64,000 nucleotides of DNA, taken from assembly GCF_003386205.1 (NCBI RefSeq), contig NZ_QRDY01000001.1, positions 744,001-808,000 of the forward strand, written 5' to 3'. The DNA comes from Cohnella lupini (GTDB lineage Bacteria; Bacillota; Bacilli; Paenibacillales; Paenibacillaceae). Made by a program: the position numbers and the translations under genes. This document shows positions 34,625 through 42,548 of this stretch, piece after piece. How positions within the stretch are numbered: position 1 is the stretch's first letter; every line of letters begins with the position of its first letter. The notes below the pieces were generated by a model. It was not told where the DNA came from. It did no database searches and worked only from the letters and a program-made list of their open reading frames with translations.

Positions 34625-35269
34625 CTATATTCGTAGCTTGATCGATTTCTTGTATAGAGGATACAACCACTTTACGCCATTGGTCGTTAAAGTATCCGCG
34701 AGTAGATGCGAGGCATATCCGGCCATCGCGACCGCGGTGATGCCGTCGACCTGAATTTGCTTCTCCAATCCCCAGCCGATCGTTCCCCATAGGCCAAGCG
34801 CCCATACGGTATGCGTCATTCCGCGATGGGCTAACCAAGGGACCCAACCGACGAACAATCCGAAGCCCATTAGCCAATTGAGCTGGTAAGTCCAGCCTAC
34901 ATAGATGAGCGTAGCGCCAACGACGCTTACGAGCGCGTTCCGGATCGTGCCTTCCCGGGTAACGAATCCGAGTAAGATTAGGGCAACCGCGCTGGTCGTT
35001 AACAGCGGATGGAAATCTCTCCTGTCGAAGTACAAATAAGCAAGCACGATAGCGAAGAGAACGCCGCCCCAGAGCAGAAGCTCGCGCAACAACTTGGAAA
35101 CCGGCCCCAGCTTGCTGCTTAAGAGACTGGGACCATCGAGATCCGCGCTTAACGCGGAAAATCCGGCAACGGACAAATACAACAAAGCATGATTAGCCGT
35201 AAACGGGTAATACAGGCTGGCTGCCGCTCCGATAGCGACGCCAATGGCAAGATGAGTGGATCCTTTCAT
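34625..35269 (-). CDS. YdjM-like membrane-bound metal-dependent hydrolase
   Basis: A 214-aa protein with five or more membrane helices. It starts MKGSTHLAIGVAIG, the typical opening of the YdjM/DUF457 'LexA-binding, inner membrane-associated hydrolase' family, and carries the conserved HRGMTHT (His-rich loop) and SHLLADTLT motifs that may bind metal. The ATG at 35269 directly follows GGAGGTTATT; an upstream frame to 35335 is discarded. In E. coli the family member is SOS-controlled; I see no clear LexA box ahead of this gene. Confidence 0.8.
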   Translation of the reverse strand: MKGSTHLAIGVAIGAAASLYYPFTANHALLYLSVAGFSALSADLDGPSLLSSKLGPVSKLLRELLLWGGVLFAIVLAYLYFDRRDFHPLLTTSAVALILLGFVTREGTIRNALVSVVGATLIYVGWTYQLNWLMGFGLFVGWVPWLAHRGMTHTVWALGLWGTIGWGLEKQIQVDGITAVAMAGYASHLLADTLTTNGVKWLYPLYKKSIKLRI

Positions 35270-35396
35270 AATAACCTCCGCTGACTGAACTTGATGTAAT
35301 AGAATATGCGCGTTCATACCGACCGTCTTATGCAAACGTATGTTTGCTTGGCTATTATACAGATAGATTCGCCAGGATGCATCCTACCGGATGACT

Positions 35397-35429
35397 AAAA
35401 AATCGGAAGAGCGATTGCTCTTCCGATTT
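35397..35429 (-). terminator. Rho-independent terminator of the stalk-protein gene
   Basis: AAATCGGAAGAGC pairs perfectly with GCTCTTCCGATTT around a 4-base loop, followed on the minus strand by a T-run. It lies 11 bases after the stop at 35440, that is, after the full-length reading frame, not after the internal TGA. Confidence 0.85.
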
Positions 35430-35439
35430 CCGATGCGTG

Positions 35440-35805
35440 TTACTTTTGCGAATTGGATGAAGGTAAAACATATTCGTATATCGTATCTATGCCGCTTGTA
35501 TGGAGCACGGAATGATTACGAAAACGCAAGGTTTGACCCTGCCGATCGATGAATTCAAGAAAATCGCCAAAATAGGGAAAATCATTCGTTTCCGCGATTT
35601 GTTGGTCCTTCTCATCTAGTAGCTGCTTGTACAGTTGCAGGGTTTCTCCGGTTTCTCGGTTGTACAGAGTGAGGATTCCCTTGTGATTCGCGCGGAATAA
35701 AAGGAAGTCGTCATCGATCCCTTCAATAAAGTAAGCTTCGTCCTCGCCGCCAAGCTTAACCAAATCGATCGTTTCCAGGACGGCGCCCGTTCCGTCTTCA
35801 ATAAT
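35440..35805 (-). pseudogene. 3' part of the stalk-domain gene, cut off by an in-frame TGA
   Basis: This stretch is in the same frame as the upstream gene and continues its sense without a gap: directly after the TGA it reads IIEDGTGAVLETIDLVKLGG. The rest (FLLFRANHKGILTLYNRETGETL, then FLEFIDRQGQTLRFRNHS) looks like the blades of a small beta-propeller or a wall-associated domain. There is no ribosome binding site for independent translation. The terminator directly after 35440 shows that the transcript was built to cover both parts. A single TGG-to-TGA change (Trp-Ile-Ile-Glu) would explain the break. Confidence 0.75.
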
Positions 35806-36585
35806 TCACAGCTTTTCTTCATCGATTAACAAGGGGTGATTATCGTATTGAACGACATTGGGAGTAAAGCGATTAAAGTAATTCACGGTCGATTGACGGA
35901 TAACTCCCCCATCCTTAATGAGAACGGTGAACATCCGATCGTGGACATGGGGTTCGCCATAGTTGTCGTGTATCGTGACAATGAGTAGTCCGCCATCCGT
36001 AGGATGAAAATGAAATTCGGTAGAATCAAAATCGTGGTTTCCCAAGTTGGTTAACGTTCGTTTAATGCCTTTGGAGTCCGTAACATACAGGTCGCTTGTT
36101 CCAGGCTTGATAGAGTAGATCAACCCGCCGTAAGTTCGATTCTCCGTTGTAGCGTCATGTAAACCAGTCGCATGCAAACTTCTATCCGATTTGTTCCACT
36201 TTAGGTTTTTACCGCTTAACGCATTTACGATGAATCGAGCCGGGATATAAGTCCGTTTGTCGGAAACGAAAGGAAACCCGCCGATATCCGTAACCTTCCC
36301 GTTTACGTAACCCGTTGTACTTCCCAATCGCAATGCCATCTTCAGCTTATCGCCGATTAATCGAAGGCGTTGATGAGCGCTGTCCCACTCCATCTGTAAA
36401 CCCGCGATTATGAAAACTTCCTCTGCTCCTATGTAGACGACTCCGTCCCTGACGATTGCGCTGCCGTTAGTCTCCATTTCGTTATGCCACGTGAAACGGA
36501 AACTCGCTGGCGTCTCGGCGAACGTAAGAGTAGGGAAAAGCAACGCCATCGCTAGAACGCAGACTGTCAATCTCTTCAAATTCAC
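35806..36585 (-). CDS. Secreted copper-amine-oxidase-N-domain (stalk) protein, truncated by TGA
   Basis: The 259-aa product has a signal peptide (MNLKRLTVCVLAMALLFP...TFAE) and a stalk domain of the copper amine oxidase N-terminal type. The stalk shows AIVRDGVVYIGAEEVFIIAGLQMEWD, KVTDIGGFPFVSDKRTYIPARFIVNAL and LKWNKSDRSLHA. These domains are frequent on Paenibacillus surface proteins and bind the wall or partner proteins; no copper role is implied. A beta-rich part follows (YGGLIYSIKPG, then FHFHPTDGGLLIVTIHD). The frame stops at a TGA (35806-35808) although the same frame runs on to 35440, so this is probably the N-terminal two thirds of a 381-codon gene. It starts with a GTG, 7 bases after AAGGGAG. 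Confidence 0.7.
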   Translation of the reverse strand: MNLKRLTVCVLAMALLFPTLTFAETPASFRFTWHNEMETNGSAIVRDGVVYIGAEEVFIIAGLQMEWDSAHQRLRLIGDKLKMALRLGSTTGYVNGKVTDIGGFPFVSDKRTYIPARFIVNALSGKNLKWNKSDRSLHATGLHDATTENRTYGGLIYSIKPGTSDLYVTDSKGIKRTLTNLGNHDFDSTEFHFHPTDGGLLIVTIHDNYGEPHVHDRMFTVLIKDGGVIRQSTVNYFNRFTPNVVQYDNHPLLIDEEKL

Positions 36586-36739
36586 ATTTCCACTCCCTTC
36601 TATTTTATAGATATAATTACCAATCTTTAGACGGTTGGGATGCGGAAAAGTTGCACCTTCGCTTTGCGTTTGCTTTCCCGGCGGATATATACTGGATTAG
36701 AATGGCTTAGCAGATTGATTGTGAAAGGATGAAGCGACA

Positions 36740-37711
36740 ATGAACGTTAAAGGCATACACCATCTGTCGGCCATGACGGGCGACGTGCAAGGTAACTTTA
36801 AGTTTTACACGGAAGTGCTGGGCATGCGTTTGATCAAGAAAACGGTGAACCAGGACGATACGACGGCTTACCATTTATTTTACGGGGACGAGCGGGGGAA
36901 TCCGGGTACCGAGCTTACGTTCTTCGACTTTCCGGGGATCGGGCCCGCGAAAGCAGGGGTGAGCAGCATTTCGGGAACATCGCTTCGAGTTCCTAACGAC
37001 AAAGCGTTAGACTATTGGACGAAGCGCTTCGCGGAGAAAAGCGTTAAGCATGAGCCGGTGACCGAGTTCGCCGGACGCAAAGTCGTTTTCTTCGAGGATC
37101 CGGAAGGCCAGCAATTGGCGCTTGTATCCGACGAGGGGAATTCCGGCGTCGCGGCAGGAGTGCCGTGGGAAAACAGTCCGGTTCCTGCCGAGGCGGCGAT
37201 TATCGGCTTAGGACCGGTTAAGCTCACGGTCAGGAAACCGGAAACGACCGTTGCCGTGCTGGGACTGCTCGGATATAGGGAGAAAAGCCGCGTGCCCGCG
37301 CTTGTAGAAGGTCAAGAGGACATCATCGTCTTGCAGGTAGGAGAAGGAGGATCGGGGGCGGAGGTGCAGGTCGAGCCGCGCAACGATCTATCGGCGGCGG
37401 GGCCGGGAAAAGGCGGCGTACACCATGTAGCTTTCCGCATCGAGGACAAGGAAGAGTTAATGGCTTGGATCGAATTGCTGAACCAATTCCGATTGCCGCA
37501 CTCCGGCTTCGTGGAAAGATTCTATTTCCGCTCTTTATACTTCCGGGAACCGAACGGAATCCTGTTCGAGCTGGCAACGGATGGACCCGGTTTCGTGACG
37601 GACGAGCCCTTCGAGACATTAGGAGAGTCGCTCTCCTTGCCTCCGTTCTTGGAAAATCAACGGAAATCCATCGAGGCTAAATTGAGGCCGCTCCATACGA
37701 AACGGTCGTAG
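36740..37711 (+). CDS. Ring-cleaving dioxygenase of the glyoxalase/VOC superfamily (MhqO type)
   Basis: A 323-aa protein with two VOC modules (about residues 3-140 and 155-290). It opens with VKGIHHLSAMTGDVQGNFKFYTEVLGMRLIKKTVNQDD, characteristic of the MhqO/MhqA quinone-detoxification enzymes. The metal ligands appear to be His7, His228 in GGVHHVAFRI and Glu in GILFEL. In B. subtilis MhqO helps clear hydroquinones and is controlled by MhqR; no mhqR-like gene lies here. The true substrate is inferred from family only. It stands alone and ends 7 bases before the end of a convergent small gene. Confidence 0.85.
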   Translation: MNVKGIHHLSAMTGDVQGNFKFYTEVLGMRLIKKTVNQDDTTAYHLFYGDERGNPGTELTFFDFPGIGPAKAGVSSISGTSLRVPNDKALDYWTKRFAEKSVKHEPVTEFAGRKVVFFEDPEGQQLALVSDEGNSGVAAGVPWENSPVPAEAAIIGLGPVKLTVRKPETTVAVLGLLGYREKSRVPALVEGQEDIIVLQVGEGGSGAEVQVEPRNDLSAAGPGKGGVHHVAFRIEDKEELMAWIELLNQFRLPHSGFVERFYFRSLYFREPNGILFELATDGPGFVTDEPFETLGESLSLPPFLENQRKSIEAKLRPLHTKRS

Positions 37712-37718
37712 GGAAAAG

Positions 37719-37919
37719 TTATTTTTTCTTGCCGCGCTTCATGGATAATCGAATCAAATAAGGACCGACCATGCTTCCGGCCGTCGCCGCGATCATGGAG
37801 TGCAGAGGGAGCTTCAATAGATAATAAAGAAGCGTCCCTCCCACTAGGTCTATGGCAATGAATTTCTTAACTTCCGATAACGGAATGACGATTACGACGA
37901 AACCGCGGTTTTTTTCCAC
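37719..37919 (-). CDS. Small membrane protein of unknown role
   Basis: A 66-aa protein with two short hydrophobic stretches (FVVIVIPLSEVKKFIAIDLVGGTLLYYLL and MIAATAGSMVGPYLI) and a very basic tail (RLSMKRGKKK). I recognise no family. The start is a GTG at 37919 preceded by GAGGTGGGGG 7 bases upstream, a good ribosome binding site, which is the main reason for accepting it. It is convergent with the dioxygenase gene with a gap of only 7 bases. Confidence 0.55.
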   Translation of the reverse strand: MEKNRGFVVIVIPLSEVKKFIAIDLVGGTLLYYLLKLPLHSMIAATAGSMVGPYLIRLSMKRGKKK

Positions 37920-38355
37920 TTTTATACCCCCACCTCAGAACCATTCGAACCTCTATTGCTTTACGTTCGGCGATGTCCTACCTTCAGTGTACTTTTCCGC
38001 CTTTTTGTCCCATTCCTATAAGATGCAGAGTTATGAAAAAATCCGTTTCGTTACTATCTCGTCTCGATTCGCCGGTAGAGGAAGGAGATAGTCCGATTTC
38101 GTTTCACGACCTTAAGCAACAATATCACCATTCATGAGAAAATATTAATTTTTCGGAAATCGCATAGAAATCACTCTCAAACCCGCGCCGTTAGCGGGTT
38201 TTTGATATTCCAAGAGCTGCAATGGAGCGTCCGGGATCGACAAATTAACATGAATTATTCACTTAAAGAATGACAAGCTTTTCAACCGCATATATGTACA
38301 ATCTAACCTATATTACTGCGAGTAGCCTTCACCATTTGACGAAAGAGGTGTTGTC
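37920..38355. other. Gene-poor stretch with one terminator-like hairpin
   Basis: About 430 bases divide the small membrane-protein gene and the glucosaminidase gene. I see no protein gene with a ribosome binding site. The only structured element is the hairpin at 38179-38203, described separately. Confidence 0.5.
38179..38203 (+). terminator. Orphan rho-independent terminator
   Basis: AAACCCGC pairs with GCGGGTTT around a 7-base loop, followed by TT. There is no plus-strand gene in the 460 bases before it, so it may end an unrecognised small transcript or protect the downstream promoter. Confidence 0.65.
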
Positions 38356-39405
38356 ATGCGTAGGAAATTCATTCGGAATTTGTTCATTTGCGCGTTTGGA
38401 GCGGCGCTGCTCCTGGCACTAGGATTACGATTCCAAGCTTCGAACAACGAAGAAGCGGCGAGTTCGATCGTTTCGGCCAATGTCTCCGTTCAACCATCTA
38501 TTTCGACCATAGTAACAAAGAGTTACGCAAAACTTTCCCCTGAAACGGAGAACTCGGAAAGCAACGACGATCAGATTATTGAGAGTATGGACGAAACAGC
38601 CGTATTAGAAGAACTGGCAAAGAACGCTAAGAACGAAGTACATATCTCGGCATTACCAGCACAGACAGTTAATACATATCAAGTTACGGCACATTACTTA
38701 AACGTTCGAGCGAACGGTTATCCGAAATCGAAAGTGATTAAAGTGATCGAAAAGGGGACTCTGCTTGAAATCGTCCGGACAACGGACAATGGTTGGCTGA
38801 GAATCAAGGGCGGGGGATACGTGCACGGAGATTACGCGGCAAGAGTTAGCGGAGGGATCGCGATGGAAACGTCGCTATCGGCAAAGCCCAAGCAAGGCGA
38901 GATATCGGACGTAGTCGACACAGTTGCTAAAATCAAGCAAGCCGAAGATTTATTGAACCCCGTGAAGCCTTCGTCTACAGTCGGCGTGGATTCCGGATTA
39001 TCCGAAGAGGATATCGCGGTTATTTTCGAAGGTACGGATCTGGAAGGGCACGGGCTTGAGGAAGCTATTCTGCAGGTGGAGGAGGAGTATGGAATCAACG
39101 CCTTGTTCACCATAGCGGTCATGAAGCTGGAGAGCGGCAACGGCAGCAGCAAGCTAGCCAAGAGCAAAAATAATCTGTTCGGCCTGAACGCATCGGGCGG
39201 CGATGCTCACAAGAGAGCGTTCAGCTTCGAGACGAAGGGCGATAGCGTCAGGAAATTCGGTCAGCTTCTATCCAAGAGTTACGTAGGTAAGGGATACACG
39301 ACGATCGAGAAAATCGCCACGAAGTACTGTCCTGCCAATTCCAAGTGGTCGGGGCTAGTCAAGAATATCATGAAGAGGGATTACAAGAAGCTGGATCTTA
39401 TTTGA
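38356..39405 (+). CDS. Cell-wall glucosaminidase with SH3 domain
   Basis: A 349-aa exported protein: an N-terminal signal/anchor helix (FICAFGAALLLALGL), a linker rich in Ser and Glu, a bacterial SH3 domain (about residues 108-165; TAHYLNVRANGYPKSKVI, then WLRIKGGGYVHGDYA), and a GH73-type glucosaminidase domain (about 215-345). The catalytic region is AVMKLESGNGSSKLAKSKNNLFGLNA, with Glu in the first motif. It cuts peptidoglycan glycan strands. GAAAGAGGTG lies 7 bases before the ATG. The stop overlaps the end of the convergent response-regulator gene by 8 bases. Confidence 0.85.
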   Translation: MRRKFIRNLFICAFGAALLLALGLRFQASNNEEAASSIVSANVSVQPSISTIVTKSYAKLSPETENSESNDDQIIESMDETAVLEELAKNAKNEVHISALPAQTVNTYQVTAHYLNVRANGYPKSKVIKVIEKGTLLEIVRTTDNGWLRIKGGGYVHGDYAARVSGGIAMETSLSAKPKQGEISDVVDTVAKIKQAEDLLNPVKPSSTVGVDSGLSEEDIAVIFEGTDLEGHGLEEAILQVEEEYGINALFTIAVMKLESGNGSSKLAKSKNNLFGLNASGGDAHKRAFSFETKGDSVRKFGQLLSKSYVGKGYTTIEKIATKYCPANSKWSGLVKNIMKRDYKKLDLI

Positions 39406-40003
39406 ACCAGCCCTTCTCGTTAAACCGTTTGATCGCTTCCACCCGGTTGCTGACGTTAAGCTTGTCTAGAATAATGGAGATGTAATTACGTATCGTGCCC
39501 GTGGTTAAATAGAGCTCCGTCGCGATTTCCTTCGTGTTTTTCCCGTCGGCGATCAGCTCAAGCACTTCTCTCTCCCGATCCGTGAGCGGGTTCTCTTTGT
39601 CGCCGCCGTAAGCATCGTCCACGAGTTCGGAGGCGAATACGCGTCGGCCGGCTAGGACGCTGCGTATCGTACTGGCAAGCTCTTCGCTGGGACTATCCTT
39701 CAATAAGTAACCGCTAACGCCGGCTTTAATGGCGCGATCGAAATAACCCGACCTGGCGAACGTCGTCAATATGATGACCTTGCACGGAAGATCGCGAATC
39801 TCTTCCGCGGCTTCGAGACCGCTTTTACCCGGCATTTCGATATCCATGATGCAGATATCCGGCTTGTGCAAGCGGACGAGATCGATCGCTTTCTCGCCGT
39901 CCGACGCTTTGCCGACGACGATCATATCCTCTTCTAAATCAAGCAGAGAGCCAAGCGCTCCTAGTAGCATACGTTGGTCTTCGGCGATGACTATTCGAAT
40001 CAT
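39398..40003 (-). CDS. desR: DesR-like response regulator
   Basis: A 201-aa NarL/LuxR-type response regulator. The receiver (residues 1-118) has the acidic pair in IAEDQR, phospho-Asp54 in CIMDIEMPGKSG and Lys in LLKDSPSEE. The DNA-binding domain (about 135-198) reads NPLTDREREVLELIADGKNTKEIATELYLTTGTIRNYISIILDKL. Asp54 and the length match B. subtilis DesR, which is activated by DesK when the membrane becomes too ordered in the cold and switches on the desaturase gene. It overlaps the upstream kinase gene by 4 bases, and palindromic sites ahead of the desaturase gene fit its role. Confidence 0.85.
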   Translation of the reverse strand: MIRIVIAEDQRMLLGALGSLLDLEEDMIVVGKASDGEKAIDLVRLHKPDICIMDIEMPGKSGLEAAEEIRDLPCKVIILTTFARSGYFDRAIKAGVSGYLLKDSPSEELASTIRSVLAGRRVFASELVDDAYGGDKENPLTDREREVLELIADGKNTKEIATELYLTTGTIRNYISIILDKLNVSNRVEAIKRFNEKGWFK

Positions 40004-41145
40004 GCATTCTCCTCCTTGTCGGTGCGTTTCGTGATTAGAGGGATTCTCGTAGTGATGGTCGTACCTTCAGCCAAAGAGATCTCTAAGGTGCCATTGACGA
40101 ATTCCAGTCTTTCCTTCATGCCTTGCAAACCGTGGCCTTGCTTAAAATTTAGTCCGTTCGATCCTAAGTTGCCATTGTCCTTAACTTTCATAACGATCGC
40201 TGTGGAAGTCTCCTCCAAACAGAGGATGCAAGCCGAAGCTCCGCTATGCTTCACTACATTGTTGACTGCTTCCTTTAAGCACATGCTGAGAACATTCTCG
40301 GATAAGAGGGAGACGTTCCTGAGATTCGAGTCGCCTTCTACCGTAAATTCGATTTGCGCGGCATTCAGAATCTGCTTGATGCGTATGATCTCGTCCTCGA
40401 GCTTCGTACCGCGCATACGCGAGACGAGCAATCGGACTTCCTGCAAGGCGGTTCTCGCGGTTTGCTGGACGTCCTTCATCTCCAAGCGGGCTTGTTCCGG
40501 ATTCTTGGCGATGAGCTTGTGGGCTAGGTCGCTTTTCAGTCCGATCAAGGACAGCTTCTGTCCCAGCGTATCGTGCAAGTCCCGGGCGATGCGCTGACGT
40601 TCTTCGAGCTTCACGAGCTCCGAGATCCGGATATTGGCGTCTTTAAGCTGTTCTTGGAGCACGCCCCGCTTATTGCGGTTATAGTTCCCAAGAGGAAGCA
40701 ATATGACGGCGAGAAGACTGATCAGGATAAACGGAGTTTGCGTGATGAAAAACTTGTCCTGCTTAATAAAGCCGATATTGACGGTGAGGAAGCTAGTGGC
40801 GACGTGAATCGTATACAACGTAATAAACCCGGCCCGATTCTGTATGTTCCCGATGAAGAATGCCAGGAAGAAGGCGAAATACGCATAATTGTATAGCAGG
40901 GTCATCGCGATGGAAATGAGGATTTGCACGCTCGTCCCGACGTAAACCAGCCAACCTTTGGCGTTCAAGGTTAGCCGGTAGCAGAAGAAGAACAAGATGA
41001 TCATCAATATACCCGAAGCGATCTCGATATCGGTTGAAGCCCGGAATATAAAATAGAACGGAAGAATGGAGAACATCAGCCATACATAAGGGCTAATTCC
41101 ATTCGTTTTCGGAAAAACCTGGGCTTTCTTCAAGCGCTTGTACAT
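40000..41145 (-). CDS. desK: DesK-like membrane-thickness sensor kinase
   Basis: A 381-aa histidine kinase with about five membrane helices in residues 20-155, a coiled-coil linker (about 160-185), a HisKA_3 phosphoacceptor site (RQRIARDLHDTLGQKLSLIGLKSDLA, His191) and an ATPase domain (KEAVNNVVKHSGA; DNGNLGS; GHGLQGMKERL). This is the DesK layout: the membrane part senses lipid order and the kinase phosphorylates DesR. It is followed by the regulator with a 4-base overlap and preceded by the desaturase gene and its terminator. The ATG has AGGAGCG 6 bases ahead. Confidence 0.85.
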   Translation of the reverse strand: MYKRLKKAQVFPKTNGISPYVWLMFSILPFYFIFRASTDIEIASGILMIILFFFCYRLTLNAKGWLVYVGTSVQILISIAMTLLYNYAYFAFFLAFFIGNIQNRAGFITLYTIHVATSFLTVNIGFIKQDKFFITQTPFILISLLAVILLPLGNYNRNKRGVLQEQLKDANIRISELVKLEERQRIARDLHDTLGQKLSLIGLKSDLAHKLIAKNPEQARLEMKDVQQTARTALQEVRLLVSRMRGTKLEDEIIRIKQILNAAQIEFTVEGDSNLRNVSLLSENVLSMCLKEAVNNVVKHSGASACILCLEETSTAIVMKVKDNGNLGSNGLNFKQGHGLQGMKERLEFVNGTLEISLAEGTTITTRIPLITKRTDKEENA

Positions 41146-41191
41146 GGGTAACGCTCCTATTGGCGGAATGAGCTTATGTCTATTTTATCAT

Positions 41192-41224
41192 AAACAAAAG
41201 CCCGAGTAGACGAATCCCTCAGGC
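41192..41224 (-). terminator. Terminator between desaturase and kinase genes
   Basis: On the minus strand GCCTGAG pairs with CTCGGGC (one mismatch) around an 11-base loop, followed by TTTTGTTT. It lies 11 bases after the desaturase stop and should lower read-through into the kinase gene. Confidence 0.7.
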
Positions 41225-41234
41225 ATTTGCAACT

Positions 41235-42299
41235 TTAGGCGACTTCTCCGTTCACCGGAGGTTCCGCTTTATTGGATTTTGCGGTAATCGGCTCGATCGG
41301 CTTCCCATGCAGATGTTTGATCTGCTTAAAGCTGACGAAGGTTTTGTTCCGTTCGTCCCAAAGTCGGAAGCGCAGAGCCTTCAGGCTATCGGCGAACGTG
41401 ATCGTCGTCGCGTGTTGAAGCGGAGGCACGGCGTTATGAGCTTCTTCAAGGTTATAATTCGGTACTCTCGGGCTTAAATGGTGAACGTGATGATAACCGA
41501 TATTGCCGGTTAACCATTGCATGATCTTAGGGAGCTTGTAGAACGAGCTTCCTTCGACGGCCGCTTTCACGTAGCTCCATTCCCCTTCGTTCTCGAAGTA
41601 AGAATCCTCGAACTGATGCTGTACGTAGAACAGCCAGATGCCGACCGCCCCGGATAACCAGAAAATCGGAGCTTGCACGAGCAAGAAATTCTGCCAGCCT
41701 AACGCCCAAGAGAGAAGGCCGTATAGCGTGATGATCGCCGCGTTGGTGATCCAAGTATTGATTCGCTCAGCGCGTCTAGCGCCTTTGACGTTGAAACGGT
41801 ATTCGACAAGGAAAATCGCGATCGGACCGATTCCGAACATCACGAACGGACTGCGGTATATACGGTAATAAATTCGTTTCCATAGGGGAGCCGCGAGATA
41901 TTCGTCGACGGTATATAACCACATGTCGCCGATGCCGCGTTTATCCAAGTTACTGCTCGTAGAGTGATGGATGGAGTGGCTATGCTTCCATTGATGATAA
42001 GGGAATAAAGTAAGAACTCCCGTTATCGTTCCGAGTATTTCATTGGCCTTGCGGCTCTTGAAGAACGATTGATGGCAACAGTCGTGAAAGATGATGAATG
42101 TCCGCACAACGAACCCGGACGCCAATATCACGAAAAGAAGCGTTAACCAATAGGACACGGATAAGCTCAGGTAAGCCGCGGTCCATAGAATGAAGAAAGG
42201 GGGAAGCGTATTCACGAGCTGACGGATGCTTGATTTCGTATTTGATTTCTCATAAGGAGCGACGCCTTTTTTAAGTTGCGCATGATTCGGGGTAGTCAT
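41235..42299 (-). CDS. des: Membrane fatty acid desaturase
   Basis: A 354-aa integral membrane acyl-lipid desaturase. The three histidine boxes for the di-iron centre are present: HDCCHQSFF (about residue 72), HSIHHSTSS (about 108) and HVHHLSPRVPNY (about 275). Hydrophobic segments flank boxes 1 and 2 (LSVSYWLTLLFVILASGF before box 1). The enzyme adds a double bond to membrane lipids to keep them fluid in the cold. Its gene lies just upstream of the desK/desR-like pair, and the promoter carries a DesR-like palindrome. AAGGAGG precedes the ATG by 7 bases. Confidence 0.9.
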   Translation of the reverse strand: MTTPNHAQLKKGVAPYEKSNTKSSIRQLVNTLPPFFILWTAAYLSLSVSYWLTLLFVILASGFVVRTFIIFHDCCHQSFFKSRKANEILGTITGVLTLFPYHQWKHSHSIHHSTSSNLDKRGIGDMWLYTVDEYLAAPLWKRIYYRIYRSPFVMFGIGPIAIFLVEYRFNVKGARRAERINTWITNAAIITLYGLLSWALGWQNFLLVQAPIFWLSGAVGIWLFYVQHQFEDSYFENEGEWSYVKAAVEGSSFYKLPKIMQWLTGNIGYHHVHHLSPRVPNYNLEEAHNAVPPLQHATTITFADSLKALRFRLWDERNKTFVSFKQIKHLHGKPIEPITAKSNKAEPPVNGEVA

Positions 42300-42363
42300 A
42301 AGTTTCCTCCTTGTGATTTAAGCCTTTTGTAGTTTAACCAGCAGGATAGCAACTGTAATCCCT

Positions 42364-42431
42364 ATTGTACGGGACGGCTGCGATTGCGGTTAGTCATAAG
42401 TGTCAATAGTCGCATATGACAAATGTCATAT
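42364..42431 (-). promoter_or_regulatory. Desaturase promoter region with DesR-like sites
   Basis: On the minus strand a -10 box TACAAT (42364-42369) lacks a matching -35 box. Upstream are a site at 42391-42407 (GTCATAAGTGTCAAT on the plus strand) over the -35 region and a perfect palindrome at 42414-42431: ATATGACA, two bases, TGTCATAT. Their centres lie about 42 and 66 bases before the predicted start point. A weak promoter with two adjacent activator sites is the arrangement known for the B. subtilis DesR-controlled desaturase. Binding here is inferred. Confidence 0.6.
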
Positions 42432-42432
42432 T

Positions 42433-42479
42433 CAGCTAATGGATAAAGCATTATGCAGCTATTGGATAAAGCATTAATG
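42433..42479. repeat. 23/24-bp tandem duplication
   Basis: CAGCTAATGGATAAAGCATT (from 42433) is followed at once by CAGCTATTGGATAAAGCATT (from 42456). The copies differ by one base and a one-base insertion at the end. It lies between the DesR-like palindrome and the kinase gene that starts at 42549. Confidence 0.75.
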
Positions 42480-42548
42480 AAGGATTTTTTCGAACCGCGT
42501 CTAATATGTAATAGATGTAAAGCACCTTAGATTGTGGAGGCAAGAGTT

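Noticed and set aside
35806..35808. Selenocysteine codon
   Set aside because: The TGA is not in a redox motif, no clear stem-loop for selenocysteine insertion was noticed after it and no selenoprotein genes are in the window; a nonsense mutation is simpler.
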